Under the pieces are notes generated by a model that saw only the letters and a list, made by a program, of their open reading frames with translations, made no database searches and had not been told where the DNA came from. DNA of 64,000 bases from Raphanus sativus (lineage: Eukaryota; Streptophyta; Magnoliopsida; Brassicales; Brassicaceae): positions 1,240,001 through 1,304,000 of the forward strand of contig NC_079516.1 in the NCBI RefSeq assembly GCF_000801105.2. The letters are read 5' to 3'. Positions 14,399 through 27,244 of the stretch are shown here, piece after piece (within the stretch, counting starts at the first letter, position 1; each line of letters begins with the position of its first letter). Made by a program: the position numbers and the translations under genes.

Positions 14399-15734
14399 AT
14401 TAATATATGATTTTTTTACACAAAGACACATTATGACTTCTCTATTACATCAAGAGACACATTGCATTGAGACACTTTTTAATGTTGATTTGTCCATTTT
14501 ATCTTTTTTACCATCTGATCCAATTATTTTTGTTTTGAATTCTTTTGTCTTTCTTTGAATCTACTTGATGCAGTCTTTAACTAATATAGTGGAACTCTAC
14601 GAATTCACCCTTGTAACCTCCTATCGTGAATATTGGTCCTCTGTTTTGCCCCATATCTTATGATTATCACTACAAGCTCTCTTCTGGATGCAAATTTTAC
14701 AAAATATACAAGTGGATGGTTCCCTCTTGTATATGCAAATTTTACAAATTAATTACATGCTCATGATCTATAGGAAACCATCTGCATGTTTAATGCTTTT
14801 AAGTCATAATTTTTGTCTACAATCATATATGATCTAAATATACTAAAATAAGAGGCTAAATATTTTAAAGTCATAATAATCAACTATTAACATCTACATT
14901 TTTCTGCTTCACAATTTTTTATTTGTACATTTATTATCTATAAATAACCATCCACATTTTTTTTGTTCCAAAACATAAAAAAAACACTCAGTTCTAGCAT
15001 CTATAGTTTTCATGATAGAGTTCTTATTTTATATGATAAAATTTATATCCATGTTCAATTGCCAACATTTCTTCAATCATTTTTTTTTCTATTTACATGT
15101 TTACAATCCATATTTTTTGTCATATTAACGTTCTAACTATATCCACACTCTTGAATTACAAGATTATATGTTAACCTTTGAACAAACATATGCAATTCGA
15201 TCAACATATAATCAATCCAAGTTTGAAGTTCTATGAAATTTGAATTTTTATATAATTTATATGTATTCATGTTCAAAAATATACAATTTACATGTACACA
15301 ACTCTTTCATCCACATTTTCTTCAATACACAAAATTCTTATCCGTAAACAAAAAAAAAATTCTTATCCGTAATTTATATATCTACATCTACAAAATATTG
15401 GCAAAATTTAATTGAAAATTAAAATAAAAAATATATGTACATGGATATGAATGAATATAATAAAGAAAAAAATCATACCATCCCCCATCCATCTGTTAAC
15501 TCAATTTTATTTAAACCAACTCTCGTCTTTCCGTCCACGAATATGAAGAAAACTGGTGTGATGTTTCTCATATTTGTAATCAAACAGCGTCCCGTTATTT
15601 AATTCTACTTTAGATCAAAACGGCAAGCAGTTACTCATTCCTTCATCATTCAATTTCAACTTAGCTGCGATCTCTACTCGAGTCTCCCCAGTCTTCGTCT
15701 GTAGCTGAATCTGGAGTGTTGATCGATCACCACC
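14399..15734. other. Intergenic, AT-rich
   Basis: P0 3' UTR and flanking DNA, then about 800 bp of very AT-rich sequence with no coding signal, then the DEX1 promoter. A segment around 14690-14760 repeats the string CAAATTTTACAAA. I see no clear transposon termini. Confidence 0.5.
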
Positions 15735-18700
15735 ATGAAATCCCGTGCGCGACGGTGTCTGCTGAGATTCTTCCTCTTCCTCATCTTATCGAATCCCTCC
15801 TACGGAGAAAACAAGTTCAGGGAGCGTAAAGCCACCGATGACGAGCTGGCCTACCCAGAAATGTAATTAGTTCGATCTGTATTGACTTTGTGATTATTAA
15901 ACGATGCAAAAACGCGTCAATTCGATACAATTTGTGCGTATTTATGCTACGATTTTGAGTTTTTGTGTGGTGTCGTGCAGTGATGAAGATGGTTTGTTGA
16001 ATACGCAGTGCCCGAGAAACTTGGAGCTGCGGTGGCAAACTGAAGTCACTTCTAGCGTTTATGCCACACCCTTGATTGCTGATATTAACAGGTATATGAT
16101 AGTTTTTTTTCCGCCAATTTTATGTTGATTCTGAGCTAAATTATGATTCAAATTTAGATATTTGTTCTGTATTTGAGTTTTTGGTTTAGGATCATGAGGT
16201 GCTGGCTCAGTTTTTGTTTTTCTCTTGATTTGTGTTTTCTTCTTTGTTACAGTGATGGGAAGCTTGACATTGTTGTTCCATCTTTTGTTCATTACCTTGA
16301 AGTTCTTGAAGGCTCTGATGGAGACAAGATGCCAGGTATCGTATATATCTTATCTTTCTTAGCATTTTGAATTGGACTTGTTTCATTTAATGATGTAGAG
16401 AGTATCAAAGACTTTGGTAAGGTTTACTGATGCGTTGATGAATGCTAGGGTGGCCTGCTTTTCATCAGTCAAATGTGCATTCAAGTCCTCTTCTGTATGA
16501 TATTGACAAAGATGGTGTTAGAGAAATTTCTCTGGCCACCTACAATGGCGAGGTGCTCTTTTTCAGGTAACTGATAGCTATTTTTATCTGTTATATCATG
16601 ATCCTTGGATTTTTGTGGGGTTTCCGTATGAAGTTTTTTTTTTTTTTTCTGTTTTGTTTTCAGGGTGTCAGGCTTTTTGATGTCAGATAAACTAGAAGTT
16701 CCACGTAGGAAAGTGCACAAGAACTGGCATGTGGGACTGAACCCTGACCCTGTTGACCGTTCACATCCTGACGTCCATGATGATCTGCTTGTGCAGGAAG
16801 CCAAGGAAATGAAGTCATCGACCACTCGTAAGTTTCCTTATCATATTAAACTTCTACATCAGTTTTCTATTTTCCTGCCTTAAATTAGGCCCATCGAACA
16901 TAGTATCTTCTTGGTTGAAATCGTGTTCTTCCTGATATTAGTTGACATTGAACTGGTAAAAGATTGGTTGCGTGGTTTAGTTAGTTGAAATTGGAAAGCT
17001 AAGTTTATGCTTGTGGCAACGGCCTCAGCTGATCTGAAGAAATCTTTGTGTGTTTGCGTCTAGTATTTATCGTATGGATTTGCACTATCTGAGGAGGCTT
17101 TTCATCCTCGCTTATCAATATCTCATGTATTAAGACGTTTGAGAAAAGTACATGGAGTCGCTTTGAGTCTTTGATTAAATATTACTTTGTGACTCACTTC
17201 TCCTCTTCGTAGATCCGGATGCAACTACCACAACACCAAATGTTACAGTCTCGATGTCTCATGGGGAGGCTTCAAATGTGTCATCACAAGACGATCAAAA
17301 GAAACCTGAGAATAACCAAACAGAAGCTGTCGTCAAACCTACTCCAGAGCTGCTTCATAGCTCCTCCGTGGATGTTAGAGCAAATAACTCAGCAGCAAAT
17401 GATAATACAGCCGTCTCAACAGAAACTGCCAATGGAAATGTAACCTCCAATGAAGTGGATCAAAGCAAGATCAGTGAAACTAAGAACGAGACTGTTATTA
17501 AATTAAATTCTAGTACGGATAATTCGTCAGAAACATTGGGGGCATCTGGTAACAGCAGCAGTACGACAGAGACAGGAACCAAAAGTGGAAGGCGACTTCT
17601 GGAAGATAATAGCTCGAAAGGATCTGCGGACGGCCACTCTGACAATAAAGACAACAGTGAGGGTGTTCGCATGGCCACAGTTGAAAACGATGGAGTATTG
17701 GAAGCTGAAGCAGATTCAGCCTTTGACTTTTTGCGTGATAATGATGAGTTAGGTGATGAGGAATTCTTTTCTGATTATGACGATTATGTTAACGAGACCA
17801 TGTGGGGTGATGAGGAATGGGTCGAGGAGAAACATGACTATACAGAAGATTATGTGAATATTGACGCCCATATACTCTGCACTCCTGTGAGTTTCATCTA
17901 TGCCAAAAAACCATTATCTTGGATAACTTGCTTTAGTGAGAGATCTTACAGTGTCACTTCTTTTATCAGGTAATTGCTGACATCGACAAAGATGGAGTAC
18001 AGGAGATGGTTGTTGCTGTTTCTTATTTCTTCGACCCTGAGTAAGTTTGTGTTTCATCTCTTTACCATAATCTGTCAATGCAAAAGCATCATCAGATAAC
18101 TGACCCTGATAAGCAAACAATTCAGGTATTATGACAATCCAGAACATCTGAAAGAGCTTGGTGGTGGTATTGACATCAAAAACTATGTTGCTAGTTCAAT
18201 TGTGGTTTTCAATCTTGAGACGAAACAAGTTAAGTGGGTCAAAGAGCTAGATTTGAGTACGGATAATTCAAACTTCCGTGCATATATTTATTCTTCCCCA
18301 ACGGTGGTTGATCTGGATGGCGATGGTTACTTGGATATTCTTGTGGGAACTTCCTTTGGCTTATTCTACGCCATGGACCATCATGGTAAGTAGCTTCCTG
18401 CTGTCTGTCTTATTTACATAGAATACACTAGTCTCATTACAGATTTTGTTACACTCTTGCAAGTCCCAGTGTTGATTTGAATTCTGAGATTATTGTCTTC
18501 TTGCAGGAAACATCAGAGAAAAATTCCCACTTGAAATGGCTGAAATTCAAGGAGCAGTGGTTGCAGCTGATATAAACGACGACGGAAAGATTGAACTTGT
18601 AACAACTGATTCCCACGGAAATGTAGCAGCATGGACCACACAAGGAGTTGAAATTTGGGAAGTGCATCTAAAGAGTCTTGTTCCCCAGGTAAACAGTTAC

Positions 18701-19962
18701 CTCCTTTTATTCTCATCTAGTGTAGAACAGTCTTGTAAATGAACCATTTGTAGGAGCATCAACACGATTCTATCAGTTAGACAATAGTGATACCAATCTT
18801 CTCTTTCAGGGCCCTTCAATAGGCGATGTTGATGGGGATGGACATACTGATGTTGTGGTTCCTACAACATCAGGAAACATTTACGTTCTTAGTGGCAAGG
18901 ATGGTTCGATTGTCCGTCCTTACCCGTACAGAACTCATGGAAGAGTGATGAACCAACTTCTTCTTGTTGATCTGAACAAGCGAGGTGAGAAAAAGAAGGG
19001 ACTCACCATTGTTACCACATCCTTTGACGGTTACATGTATCTCATAGACGGACCCACCTCATGCACTGACGTTGTTGATATTGGTGAAACTTCGTAAGTC
19101 ACTTGCTGCACATTAATATATTTTGTAGTTTCGTTTTTTTTTTCCAGTGGATTTTGATGGTCCAAGATGTTTAACGTTACAGATACAGCATGGTCTTGGC
19201 TGATAATGTTGACGGTGGAGATGATCTTGATCTCATCGTCTCAACTATGAATGGAAACGTCTTTTGCTTCTCTACACCTTCTCCTCACCATCCCCTCAAG
19301 GCAAAGATCAATTCCAACGACATCTTCATGTTTCTTTTTATTAATGTGAGAGATTATTGATTTCACACATCGTTCTCAAAATTATCAGGCTTGGAGATCG
19401 ACTAATCAAGGCATGAACAATAAGGCAATCCGTTACAATCGTGAAGGTGTTTTTGTCACTCATTCAACCAGAGGTTTCCGCGATGAGGAAGGCAAAAACT
19501 TCTGGGCTGAGATCGAGATTGTTGATAACTACAGATACCCATCTGGTTCACAAGCACCCTACAACGTTACAGTAAGTTCTTTATAGATGGATGATTTAGC
19601 AATGGCCCTTGAAACTAAAGTACATCCATTTTCAAAATGCACAGACGACGCTGTTGGTACCAGGCAACTACCAAGGAGATAGGAGGATAAAGCAGAGCCA
19701 AATCTACGACCGACCTGGCAAATACAGAATAAAACTACCAACCGTTGGAGTAAGGACAACAGGCACAGTAATGGTGGAGATGGTGGACAAGAGTGGACTC
19801 CATTTCTCAGACGAGTTCTCTCTAACGTTCCATATGTATTACTACAAGCTTCTCAAATGGCTGCTTGTCCTCCCGATGCTTGGCATGTTCGGTCTCCTTG
19901 TTATACTACGGCCTCAAGAAGCTGTTCCCCTCCCTTCCTTCTCGCGCAACAGAGACTTATGA
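15735..19962 (+). CDS. DEX1: DEX1 (defective in exine formation), FG-GAP/integrin-alpha-like membrane protein
   Basis: Thirteen exons (15735-15862, 15981-16091, 16253-16335, 16449-16566, 16664-16827, 17213-17886, 17970-18040, 18126-18385, 18507-18688, 18810-19093, 19183-19300, 19389-19571, 19645-19962) give about 897 residues; Arabidopsis DEX1 is almost the same length. It begins with a hydrophobic signal peptide ([11 protein letters not shown]) and ends with one membrane span ([18 protein letters not shown]) and a short tail. Acidic Ca-binding-type loops typical of FG-GAP repeats recur: DINSDGKLD, DIDKDGV (twice), [27 protein letters not shown]. Exon 6 is a long Ser/Asn-rich acidic insert. 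DEX1 is needed for primexine and pollen-wall patterning. Intron 11 begins with GC (19301) instead of GT. Confidence 0.96.
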
Positions 19963-20142
19963 TGCGAGGTACAGTACTATACAAGTTTTGAGGTTTTGTA
20001 TCTTTGAAAAAAGTTATGTAATTCGACTTTTAGTATTTAGTAAAACAATGAGTCCATTAATGTATAAGTCTAAGTCCAAACGCATAACGTAACGAGGATA
20101 AATAAAAGGGTAGCCAAAGACAAAACACAAACAGTTCTTTTA

Positions 20143-20481
20143 TCACGAGGGCTGCAACAACGGCCTCTTACCAAGTCTTTTCATCTCTCTCTCCATGTTT
20201 CCTGTGAGCATCAGCCTAAACATCTTGAGATCGCATAGAAACGACCAAACCGGGTGTCCGAAGCTCGCAGGAACGTTCCCTTCAACGAAGAAGTGGCTGT
20301 ACCACGCGAAACCGTACCCGAACAGAGGCACCAGAGCCAGGAACCATCCGCTGATCACAACCGAACACAGCAGAGCCACGATGCTCGCGATTATCCCCGT
20401 GAAGCGCCATCGTCTCGTTGATGGATTCGAGTGTTGCATCACGTAGAAAGGCCAGAACTCCTCAAAGCTTCTGAAATTCAT
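20143..20481 (-). CDS. DUF962 / Mpo1-like small membrane protein
   Basis: A single-exon gene of 112 residues starting MNFRSFEEFW, usual for the family. Two hydrophobic segments (IIASIVALLCSVVISGWFLA and a following LVPLFGYGFAW) flank the conserved YSHFFVEGNVPASFGHP motif, whose histidines are likely metal ligands. The yeast homologue Mpo1 is an Fe-dependent dioxygenase in alpha-oxidation of 2-hydroxy fatty acids at the ER. The plant role is inferred from that. An upstream in-frame TTG lengthens the open frame, but the ATG at 20481 is the better start. The gene is divergent from the WD40 gene. Confidence 0.88.
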   Translation of the reverse strand: MNFRSFEEFWPFYVMQHSNPSTRRWRFTGIIASIVALLCSVVISGWFLALVPLFGYGFAWYSHFFVEGNVPASFGHPVWSFLCDLKMFRLMLTGNMEREMKRLGKRPLLQPS

Positions 20482-20850
20482 CTTTTCTCTCCACAACAAG
20501 ATCGTTGGTTTTCGATTGCTCTCGAGCTTTTTTTATCCTCCTGCTTGTTTGGTAAGCGAGAGGAAGATTATAAGAAGACGAAACGTAACCAAGTTGACAA
20601 TAACTAAAACCAAAACTATGTGGGCCTTTTAAGCCCTACATTAGAATGGGCTTTATAAATTAGGAATTTTGTAACGGAAGATTTTTTTTAAAATTTTGAA
20701 AAAAATAAACAATCAATTACAAATTGTTTTCCCTCCTATGTACAGTGACGACGATCCCAATCAAATCGGAAAAATCTAAAATCCCTAGAATCAGCATCAT
20801 CTCAGAGATTTAGGGTTTTGTTTCTTCTGTGTGGTTGTTCACTAATCAGA
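20482..20850. promoter_or_regulatory. Divergent DUF962/WD40 promoter
   Basis: This 369-bp spacer holds site II elements TGGGCC (20621-20626) and TGGGCT (20647-20652) and an inverse telo-box TAGGGTTT (20811-20818) near the WD40 start. The combination is common in promoters of genes active in dividing cells. Bidirectional use is inferred from the layout. Confidence 0.55.
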
Positions 20851-23800
20851 ATGAAGCTGAGCCAGAAACTAAAGAAGCCTTCTTCACCAGCTAAGGTACT
20901 TACCTCTTAATCAACCACTAATCTCACCAAATCTCGATTCCGTAATAAATTCTGTTTTCTTTTTGCAGCTGATTCTGCAAGAGATAATCGGTTTAACCAC
21001 GAACAACGCCAACGGTTTGGCGTCTCTATCCTGCAGCTCCAAATGTGTCTACTTGGCGGGATGCGTTGTGGTGGTCTACGATGTAGACGCGTGTACTCAA
21101 TCGCACCTCCTCGTATCTCACCGTACGCCTAAGACTCTGAGCTGTGTGGCGGTTTCCCACAACGGCCGGTTCGTGGCTGCTGGAGAGGTATGAAATGATA
21201 AAAATGCAATTTTTATTAAAAGATTATATGATGTCTTGATTTGTTTTTTTTCTTAATATGGTGTTTTGATTTGGTCTCCTCTCAGTCTTCGAATCTCTCT
21301 TCGGTTTTGATATGGGACTGTGAGAGTTCGGGACTTGTGGCTGAGCTGAAAGGTCACCTCTATGGAGCTCAGTGTCTCTCCTTTTCACCAAATGGTTAGT
21401 CTTTTTTAAGGATCTTAGTTGATTAGTTTTCAAATGAATTTAATTAATTTGGGCCTTTTTAGGGGAGTATCTGGTGAGTGTTGGAGGATACATGTATCTC
21501 TGGGAGTGGCGTAAAAGCGTCTTGCTGGCGAAGGTCAAAGCGAGTTCTATTTGCTCTGACGTCACCTCTGTGGCGTTCTCGTACAACGGAAAGTTTATTG
21601 TTACTTCCGGGAACAAGCATTTGAAGTGCTGGACGGTGGGTTCTTTTCAGAGGACGCGGTCAAGCAAAGTAGGATCTTTGGCGTTTCATGGAAAGCCTAC
21701 TGATGGTGGGTTTCAGAAAGGGAACTCGTTTGTGTCGGTGATATCAGCCAACAGAGTGAGCTCTAGTGGAAGCGACGAACGAGGTGAAGAAGTTATGTCA
21801 ATCTACGCTCTTACAGATGCAGGTGTTCAGCTCCATAAATTAACAGGCTGTGAATATGTGTTTTTTTGTACAATCATTTTTATGCGATGATTATTAAATT
21901 TTATTCTGTTGCGTAGGTGTTCTGATGCTCATGAGTTGTGATATGTTGATCAAGAAATCAGTGGACCTGAAGGTAGAATGATTTTATTTCACACTAGCAT
22001 TTAAATATGCATAAAATTCATTTACCGTATTATTCTTATGAGCCTAGCAATAAGATTAGTTAGATTGTATGCGTTGAGTGACTCTAGGCGTGTAGACAGC
22101 ATTATTGTTCATGTTAGTTTCTGGGATTTCATTTGTTGGCATAATAATAATTTCGTTTAATGGCTTGCAATGAACTGTCAGGTTGAAAAATGTTTTGCGC
22201 TATCTGCATCCAGTAGATTGATAGCATGCGCTTGCAGCGAGGGAGCGATCCAGCTATTTACTCCTGAAACTTTAGAATATTCTGCCACAATACACTTTTC
22301 AGATGCTAGAAAGAGCGACAATGAAAATCATTCTCATTCAGAAGAACTTAAAAATATAGAATCTCAGCCTGTTATCTATCCGGATGCAGTTGCTTGCCAG
22401 TTTTCGACCACAGATAAGCTCGGTTAGTGTAGAAGAACCTCATAATAGTAGTATGACGCTTTTACCAATCTTCATTGTACCTAAGACTGAATTTTGGTTT
22501 CACAGTTGTCATCTATGGGGATCATAGCCTCTATGTGTGGGATGTAAATGATGTGAACAAGGTAATTATAATTGCAGTGTTTGCCACAGAAAATTGCTTA
22601 ATTTTGAAGTTGTTTCTGGCTCCAGAGCTACTTCTGAAGTCTCTCCTTATTCTAGCCTACAAGGTGCTCTATGATGATATCACATTCTGCCGGGATTCGG
22701 GATATAAAAAACCTCTCTTGTGGAAATATGCACAATCCAACAGCTGCATGTGTAGCTAGAGGGTGCTGTGAAGGAGTTTCCTTTACTACATGTTCTGAAG
22801 ATGGAACCATAAGGTTATGGGATCTTGATCTTCAAATGAATCTGTTAGAAGCTAATGCAAGCAGCAATGCCTCAGAATCTGAGACAAAAGGGACTATGCA
22901 TTTAGGTAACTGTCACTTATGCTCAGAAATTTGAAAACATAGTAGCGAAGGTCTTATTTTAATGTCCTTATAATGCAGCTAGTGCTGGAATTTTTGAACG
23001 CGATCTTGTTGAGACGTGTGGTACTACTTTTGGTTTCCGAGCACTAGCAGTAAGTGAAGATGGAAAGTACTTAGCAGCTGGTGACTGTGGAGGGAACCTT
23101 CATATATATGATCTACAAGAATCAGAATACACATGCTTTACGGTATATTAGTGTTCAATTTTTTTATTGGCTATTTTTTCTTCAGTGATTGGTGTCCAGG
23201 CATCCAATTCATATGCCTCTACCTCTTATTGCTTAACATATTGCAGGATGCTCATGAAGCAGAAATTCAGTCACTGAGCTTCAGCGTTACTGGACTGAAA
23301 GATCTTAATTGTGAAAACGCCTCAAGCAGCGAATTCTTGCTTGCTTCTGGTGGAAAGGGCGGAGCGATCCACGTTTATGATGTCAAAAGGTGTTAAACAA
23401 CAGCTTTACTATGCTCTTTTGGTTCCCCTAAAAGTCCCTACGAACTTATATGTTCTTATTGTCAGGAACTTTGATCCCGTTGGGAGTGTTTGTGGTTCAG
23501 CTGCTGTAAAATCTGTTAAATTTGCATGTAACGGCCGGAAAATTTTAACATCTGGTGCAGATAGGTAATGTTCTATACGCTCAGGAAAGCTGCAAAATTA
23601 CTTGTAGCGAATATATGGCATAATTGTTGATATTGTTGCAGGTTGCAGTTGTTTGACGTTGTCAGAAAAGAAAGTCATGTGCGTATTTCACCTTCTAAAT
23701 CTCAAACTCACTCTCACGGAACCATCCATGATATGGCTGTAGATCCAACATCAGGACTTGTCGTCACAGTGGGGCAGGTATTGCTACCTCTCGATGTCTC

Positions 23801-26011
23801 GTTCACATTCAGTCGATTTATCATACAACCTAGATATGATTAAACAGGCCTCTGATGTATTATTTCATGATTGCAGGATAAGAAGATAAATATATTCGAC
23901 ACAGAAAGTGGAAAGCTTGTCAGATCATTCAAGCAAAACAGAGAACATGGAGATGCCATAAAGGTGCTTTTATCCAACAGTTTGATAGGGCTTCAACATT
24001 GTTGAATTTTTCTAGTGCTGACAGTAAAATCTTCCTCCACAGGTCATTTTGGACCCAAGCTGCAGCTACTTGGCATGCTCCTACTCTGACAGGACAATCT
24101 GCCTTTTGGACTTTGTCACAGGAGAGTTGGTTGCTCAGGCCACAGGACATGGTGAAGCCGTGACTGGTGTTATTTTCCTTCCTGATTGCAAACATATCAT
24201 TTCAGTAAGTTTCTAAGTTGTAGTCATCTGTTATTGTACAACCATAAAGAATTTTTTCTTTTCGATGAAGTCAAGATCAGTTACTCATTCCTATTGAATT
24301 CATTAACTGTGAGAGAGCTTTATGTGCTACTACCTGGATCTATCTCGGTATACCTCAAATGAAAATGAACAACGGAGATCAAAATTTTCTACTAAATTTC
24401 CTTTGGTATTTATCGACAGGTTGCAGGTGACGGCTGTATTTTTGTCTGGAAACTGCCTTTGCAAATGGCTACTCGTATGATACAGGCGGTAAATGAAAAT
24501 GTCAGCTTGGCTCCTGTAACTGTGGCCCAACCCGTGACGTTTGTGCAGATCGTGGGTTATGTGGAGGAAGACAATACAAATGCAGATCAAATGCAGCAAC
24601 TCTCTCCATGGGCATCTTCATTTAAGTTCAGTGTTTCTCGGCTTCCTAAGTGGGCGCAAGCTAAAGTGGAAACAAATGGTACTACCGATTGTAAGGAATC
24701 CATTTCAAACCAGGTATAACCCCAAAAGGCCATATTTTAGACTAAAACTCAGCTAAAGGCTTTCAGTTCTGATATTGGGTTATCCTCATTGCCTCCACAA
24801 CAGAAACTTGACGATAAATCTCTAGTGAATGCTGTTGACATTGCTGAAGAATGCTCTTCTTCGAAACTTGAATGCCAAACTCCCAAGCAAGGTTCAAGAA
24901 CAGGAAAGTCATGCCTTGGAAGCCTGTCCAAAAGCTCTAGTGACAGTGAAGCTTCAGTGCCTCAAGGAGATGCTCCTAGGTAAGAAGCTCTAGTTGGTTT
25001 CTATTCGTTACTGCTCTCTCTCTCCCTGCTTTTAGATAAACCACTTTGATTGTTTTTGACTTTTGTTCTCGACAGCCATAGGAAGGAAACGCGCTGGAAC
25101 ACAATCTACAACGTGTGTTTGGATCTTCTTAATTCTCCGAACATCCAAACATCTTTCATTAAACAACAGAAAGCAGAAACTTTCTGCAGCAAACCATCTG
25201 CCGAACAAGGGGATATGTTCAAGCAGTTCGACAACAGTTTGTCAATGGTAGACGAGGTGAGAGCTCTCTTCACTATTCCTTCTGACATGTTTAAGTTAAC
25301 CAATAAAAATCTTTACGGCCACAAATGTTTTACTTTATCCATAGGTTGGAGCCGATAAAACATCGCAGCAAAGAAGATATTCTACTCAATTTGTTCTTAC
25401 AAAGGACTACATTGGTGGAACCAGACAATCTCTGCGTACACCCTCCCAGAAATCAGGGTACAAGACTTTGAGATCGATCCAAGAACATCTCCCTCTTGAT
25501 ACGGTGAATGATCAATCTTCACAGAGCTCAGAAGAGCATCCTGAACAGGTTTCACCAAGTTATATATTGACACATTATTCAATATTTATAGGCTTAAAAT
25601 CACTCAGAGATGCATAAAACTTCCAGCCATGATGCTAAGTGCCAACGTTATCTTGTGTATATATTAAAACTGAACATGTGATTTTATGTTTTGTGTAACC
25701 CTGGTTCTGTTCTGTCACAGGACAAGGCCTCTTCAGAAGTATTCCATGACACGCTTGCAGATGATTCCCTTCAAGAAAGAATAACTTCTTGCCGTCAAGC
25801 ATTGAACGGCTTGGAAGCTGCTGCTTCGGTTTTCGTCCAGTCAATGTCGGAATTATCTACAGCTTCTCCCAGAGATCGAATCTCAGGTGAACTCAGAGCC
25901 CAGTTGTTTGATGAAGCAGCTTTGATGATCCCAGGAATGTCTCAGAAACTTAGTGAAGTAGTTGCCACGATGATGCTTGAGCGCAAAAGTAGAACACAAA
26001 GTGATGGATAG
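20851..26011 (+). CDS. Large WD40 protein, MABP1/WDR62-like (At3g09080-like)
   Basis: Nineteen exons join in phase to about 1090 residues: 20851-20895, 20969-21187, 21286-21394, 21463-21822, 21917-21972, 22182-22422, 22506-22561, 22656-22905, 22979-23142, 23247-23389, 23466-23564, 23642-23777, 23877-23963, 24043-24204, 24420-24713, 24804-24979, 25076-25256, 25345-25548, 25721-26011. Residues about 20-720 are WD40 repeats, probably two propellers (IWDCESSG, LWEWRKS, VWDVNDV, TIRLWDLDL, IHVYDVKR, LQLFDVV, INIFDTESG, ICLLDFVTGE, IFVWKLP). A Ser-rich, probably disordered region follows. A helical C-terminus (RITSCRQALNGLEAAA, RAQLFDEAALMI) ends it. The architecture matches animal MAPKBP1/WDR62, which act as MAPK scaffolds at spindle poles. 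The plant function is not known to me. Confidence 0.9.
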
Positions 26012-26151
26012 ATGATAACATTTCTCCGATTATTTCAAAATCAGTATTAGAAAGATTGTATACTTGAGCACTGTACAGTTATGCAACTTACAAATTCAAT
26101 AATAATTGGGTTTGTTTGCTCTTCCTATATTTGCTAACGTTGACTTTTACT

Positions 26152-27001
26152 TCATTTCTTCTTGTTTCCTTTACCACTATCTGCTTCTTCTGATAACAAT
26201 GTCTGCTCGTAGACGAACTGAGTGAGCAGTGCAACAAGTATAACTCCAAGAACCGTGACTTTTCTCCAATCCGGCGAAGAAGCAAACGAATCAGCAATTG
26301 CTAGAACCAAGATCCCAATCAAACCGAGGTAAACGTTCCTTCTCGACTTTGATCCTGCGCTTTTTTTGGTCAACTCTTGTATTCTCTCAGTCTCCTCTTT
26401 AGCTTTCTCCACATCCACAGGCTTTTTATCCCGAAAGCTCTTGAAGAACAGTCCTTCGTTCCTGCCTTCCACGATCTTCTCCTCAAACTCAGCCAACTTG
26501 TTATCGCTCTCCTCTATCTCCAACCTGTTCAGCCCCGCAGATTCCTCGAACGCTTGCATCTTGCTCTCCATGTTCTCTAGTATCTGCTCAATCACCAAAA
26601 CCTTTTAACAGTAAAAAGAATTGAGTTACAATGAAATGAAGGCAAGGCATTGAAAACAATACCCTTAAGCTAGCTTCGTCGAGGTCTTTCATGGCGTCTT
26701 CACCAACCTTGTCGAACTCAGCGTTGGCTTCTTCAGCAAACTTGGTGAGGTAATCTGACCGTTCGTCCAGGAAGTTCGTTAAACGGACTTTCGATGTCTG
26801 AAGCATGGCGATCCTGGCTAAGAGCTCTTGTCTCCGAGTATCTCTTTCGGGCTTTGGAGGGTCGGGATCAGAATCTGAAGTTCCATCTCCGGACTTGGAG
26901 AGACAGATGAATCGTGTTCTGTTAATGGAATGTCTTGAGGCATTGGATAGAACATTTGGTGTTAAGGATGTCCGAAAAGATTGAAGTGTGTTGTTCATCA
27001 T
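26152..27001 (-). CDS. Coiled-coil protein with two C-terminal membrane spans (At3g09050-like)
   Basis: Two exons (27001-26663 and 26601-26152) encode 262 residues. The first 35 or so residues (MMNNTLQSFRTS...) are Ser/Arg-rich and look like a plastid transit peptide. A Glu/Lys-rich central region (about 60-200) is predicted to be coiled coil. Two hydrophobic stretches follow (VYLGLIGILVLAIADSFA and VTVLGVILVALLTQFVY), with a polar tail. The Arabidopsis relative has been labelled 8-amino-7-oxononanoate synthase, but no PLP-transferase signature is present, so I would not pass that label on. Function unknown. The stop codon lies 140 bp from that of the converging WD40 gene. Confidence 0.82.
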
Positions 27002-27128
27002 GTTTTTGTTGAAAACAGAGTAACCACCTCTCGTTTAGTTCACGCATTATCCAAAACCAGTTTTTGAGTTTTTAAGTATTTACACAAAAGACCCTGTTTT
27101 CGCGGATTATTATAGTGAGAGTCTATAC

Positions 27129-27244
27129 TTGGTCGGATTTAACGGTTTATTGTTTACTAGTTGGTCTGATTTAACGGTTTATTGTTTACTAGTTGGTCTG
27201 ATTTAACGGTTTATTGTTTACTAGTTGGTCTGATTTAACGGTTT
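27129..27244. repeat. 32-bp minisatellite, about 3.6 units
   Basis: Units begin at 27129, 27161, 27193 and 27225 (last one partial) and start TTGGTCTGATTTAACGGTTT. Only one base differs in the first unit, so the array is young. It lies in the promoter region of the coiled-coil membrane protein gene. Confidence 0.95.
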
